A stretch of 64,000 nucleotides of DNA from Castellaniella sp049671645 (GTDB lineage: Bacteria > Pseudomonadota > Gammaproteobacteria > Burkholderiales > Burkholderiaceae_B). Location: assembly GCF_049671645.1 (NCBI RefSeq), contig NZ_JBATVG010000019.1:124001-188000 (forward strand). Reading direction: 5' to 3'. The position numbers and the translations under genes were made by a program. The notes beneath the pieces were generated by a model. The model searched no databases, was not told where the DNA came from, and saw only the letters and a list, made by a program, of their open reading frames with translations. This document shows, in pieces, positions 63,215-64,000 of this stretch (positions are counted from its first letter, which is position 1; each line of letters opens with the position of its first letter).

Positions 63215-64000
63215 ATGTCCGATTCCATCGTCATCGTCTCTGCCGCCCGCACGCCCATGGGCGGCATGATGGGCAGCCTGTCCGGCCTGTCCGCCCATGA
63301 ACTGGGCGCCATCGCCATTCGCGCCGCCGTCGAACGCGCCGGCATCGAAGGCGACGCCGTCCAGGAAGTCATCATGGGCAACGTGCTGCAGGCGGGCCAG
63401 GGCCAGGCCCCCGCGCGCCAGGCCGCCATCGGCGCCGGCCTGCCCAAGAGCGTGCCCTGCAGCACGCTGCACAAGGTCTGCGGCTCGGGCCTGAAGGCCG
63501 TCATGCTGGCGCACGACATCATCAAGGCCGAATCGGCCGACGTGGTGGTGGCCGGAGGCCAGGAAAGCATGAGCAACGCCCCCTATCTGCTGCTGCGCGG
63601 CCGCCAGGGCTACCGCTATGGGCATTCCACGGTCTACGACCACATGGCCCTGGACGGCCTGGAAGACGCCTATCAGCGCGGCACGGCCATGGGCGTGTTC
63701 GCCGAGGACTGCGTCTCGAAATATCACTTCACCCGCGAAGAGCAGGACGCCTTTTCCCTGGAATCCCTGAAGCGCGCCCGCAAGGCCTCCGAGGACGGCA
63801 GCTTCAAATGGGAAATCACCCCCGTCACGATTGCCGGGCGCAAGGGCGACACGGTGGTCGACACCGACGAGGCCCCCTTCAAAGCCATCCCTGAAAAGAT
63901 CCCGACCCTGAAGCCCGCCTTCAAGAAGGACGGCACGGTCACGGCGGCCAACTCCTCGTCCATTTCCGACGGCGCCTCGGCGCTGGTGGTGATGCGTGGT
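63215..64000 (+). CDS. Acetyl-CoA acetyltransferase (thiolase), cut by window end
   Basis: This is the N-terminal 262 residues of a thiolase that cleaves acetoacetyl-CoA to two acetyl-CoA, the last stage of leucine degradation. It shows the opening SDSIVIVSAARTPMG, the nucleophile Cys in TLHKVCGSGLKAVM, and GGQESMSNAPY. AGGAG lies seven bases before ATG 63215. The C-terminal catalytic His/Cys motifs fall beyond the window. Confidence 0.93.
   Translation, partial: MSDSIVIVSAARTPMGGMMGSLSGLSAHELGAIAIRAAVERAGIEGDAVQEVIMGNVLQAGQGQAPARQAAIGAGLPKSVPCSTLHKVCGSGLKAVMLAHDIIKAESADVVVAGGQESMSNAPYLLLRGRQGYRYGHSTVYDHMALDGLEDAYQRGTAMGVFAEDCVSKYHFTREEQDAFSLESLKRARKASEDGSFKWEITPVTIAGRKGDTVVDTDEAPFKAIPEKIPTLKPAFKKDGTVTAANSSSISDGASALVVMRG

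Overview
The window is high-GC, densely coded chromosomal DNA of a betaproteobacterium. Gene content and gene order (porin_4-type porin, TAXI-TRAP transporter, DUF2868/DUF3482 pair, argS-SPOR-dsbA, a LiuR-type leucine degradation cluster with aceK) fit the Burkholderiales, most likely Alcaligenaceae (Bordetella/Achromobacter/Castellaniella relatives). The genus is an inference. I saw no rRNA, tRNA, IS element, prophage or CRISPR array.

Region 1 (1-14.5 kb) is an accessory catabolic island whose pathway I do not recognise. A leftward operon encodes a heme-oxygenase-like diiron oxidase (HDO), an aldehyde dehydrogenase, a GlcG/HbpS-family protein and a 2Fe-2S/FAD/NAD reductase. A second leftward group encodes a permease, a RidA-family protein, a porin and a gamma-glutamyltransferase-like hydrolase. 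A third encodes two 2Fe-2S ferredoxins around an orphan 104-residue protein. A TauE/SafE exporter and a GntR/FCD regulator lie between them. Seven copies of a GTATAC-centred palindrome sit in AT-rich promoter gaps in front of these units, including in front of gntR, which suggests one regulon. A BASS transporter and a divergent AraC regulator close the island. This is the best candidate for an undescribed system.

Region 2 (14.5-20.3 kb) holds ThpR, two exported proteins, and an overlapping ClC/cation-proton antiporter pair. Region 3 (20.3-30 kb) is a D-amino-acid/peptide scavenging operon: peptide ABC transporter, D-serine-dehydratase-like PLP enzyme, N-acyl-D-amino-acid deacylase and RpiR regulator, with a divergent RidA gene. 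Two HexR/RpiR-like operators 72-73 bp apart lie in the divergent promoter. Region 4 (30-33.7 kb) is a TAXI-TRAP transporter with its DUF1850 partner.

Region 5 (33.7-49.3 kb) is housekeeping: a GTPase pair, LemA/TPM, RhlE, RF3, bacterioferritin with Bfd under a Fur-like box, RpoN, a YkvI-type membrane protein, and leuA preceded by a probable leucine-codon leader peptide. Region 6 (49.3-53.3 kb) is a Sec-signal-bearing RHS protein with a C-terminal DUF2235/Tle1-like lipase domain, ending in an 87-bp tandem duplication. Region 7 (53.4-57.2 kb) is argS, a SPOR protein and dsbA, then a gene-free 0.7 kb with two inverted copies of a structured repeat whose hairpin stem covaries. Region 8 (57.2-64 kb) has metC, an MBL hydrolase, a LiuR-type regulator with its operator, isovaleryl-CoA dehydrogenase, AceK and a thiolase cut by the window edge.
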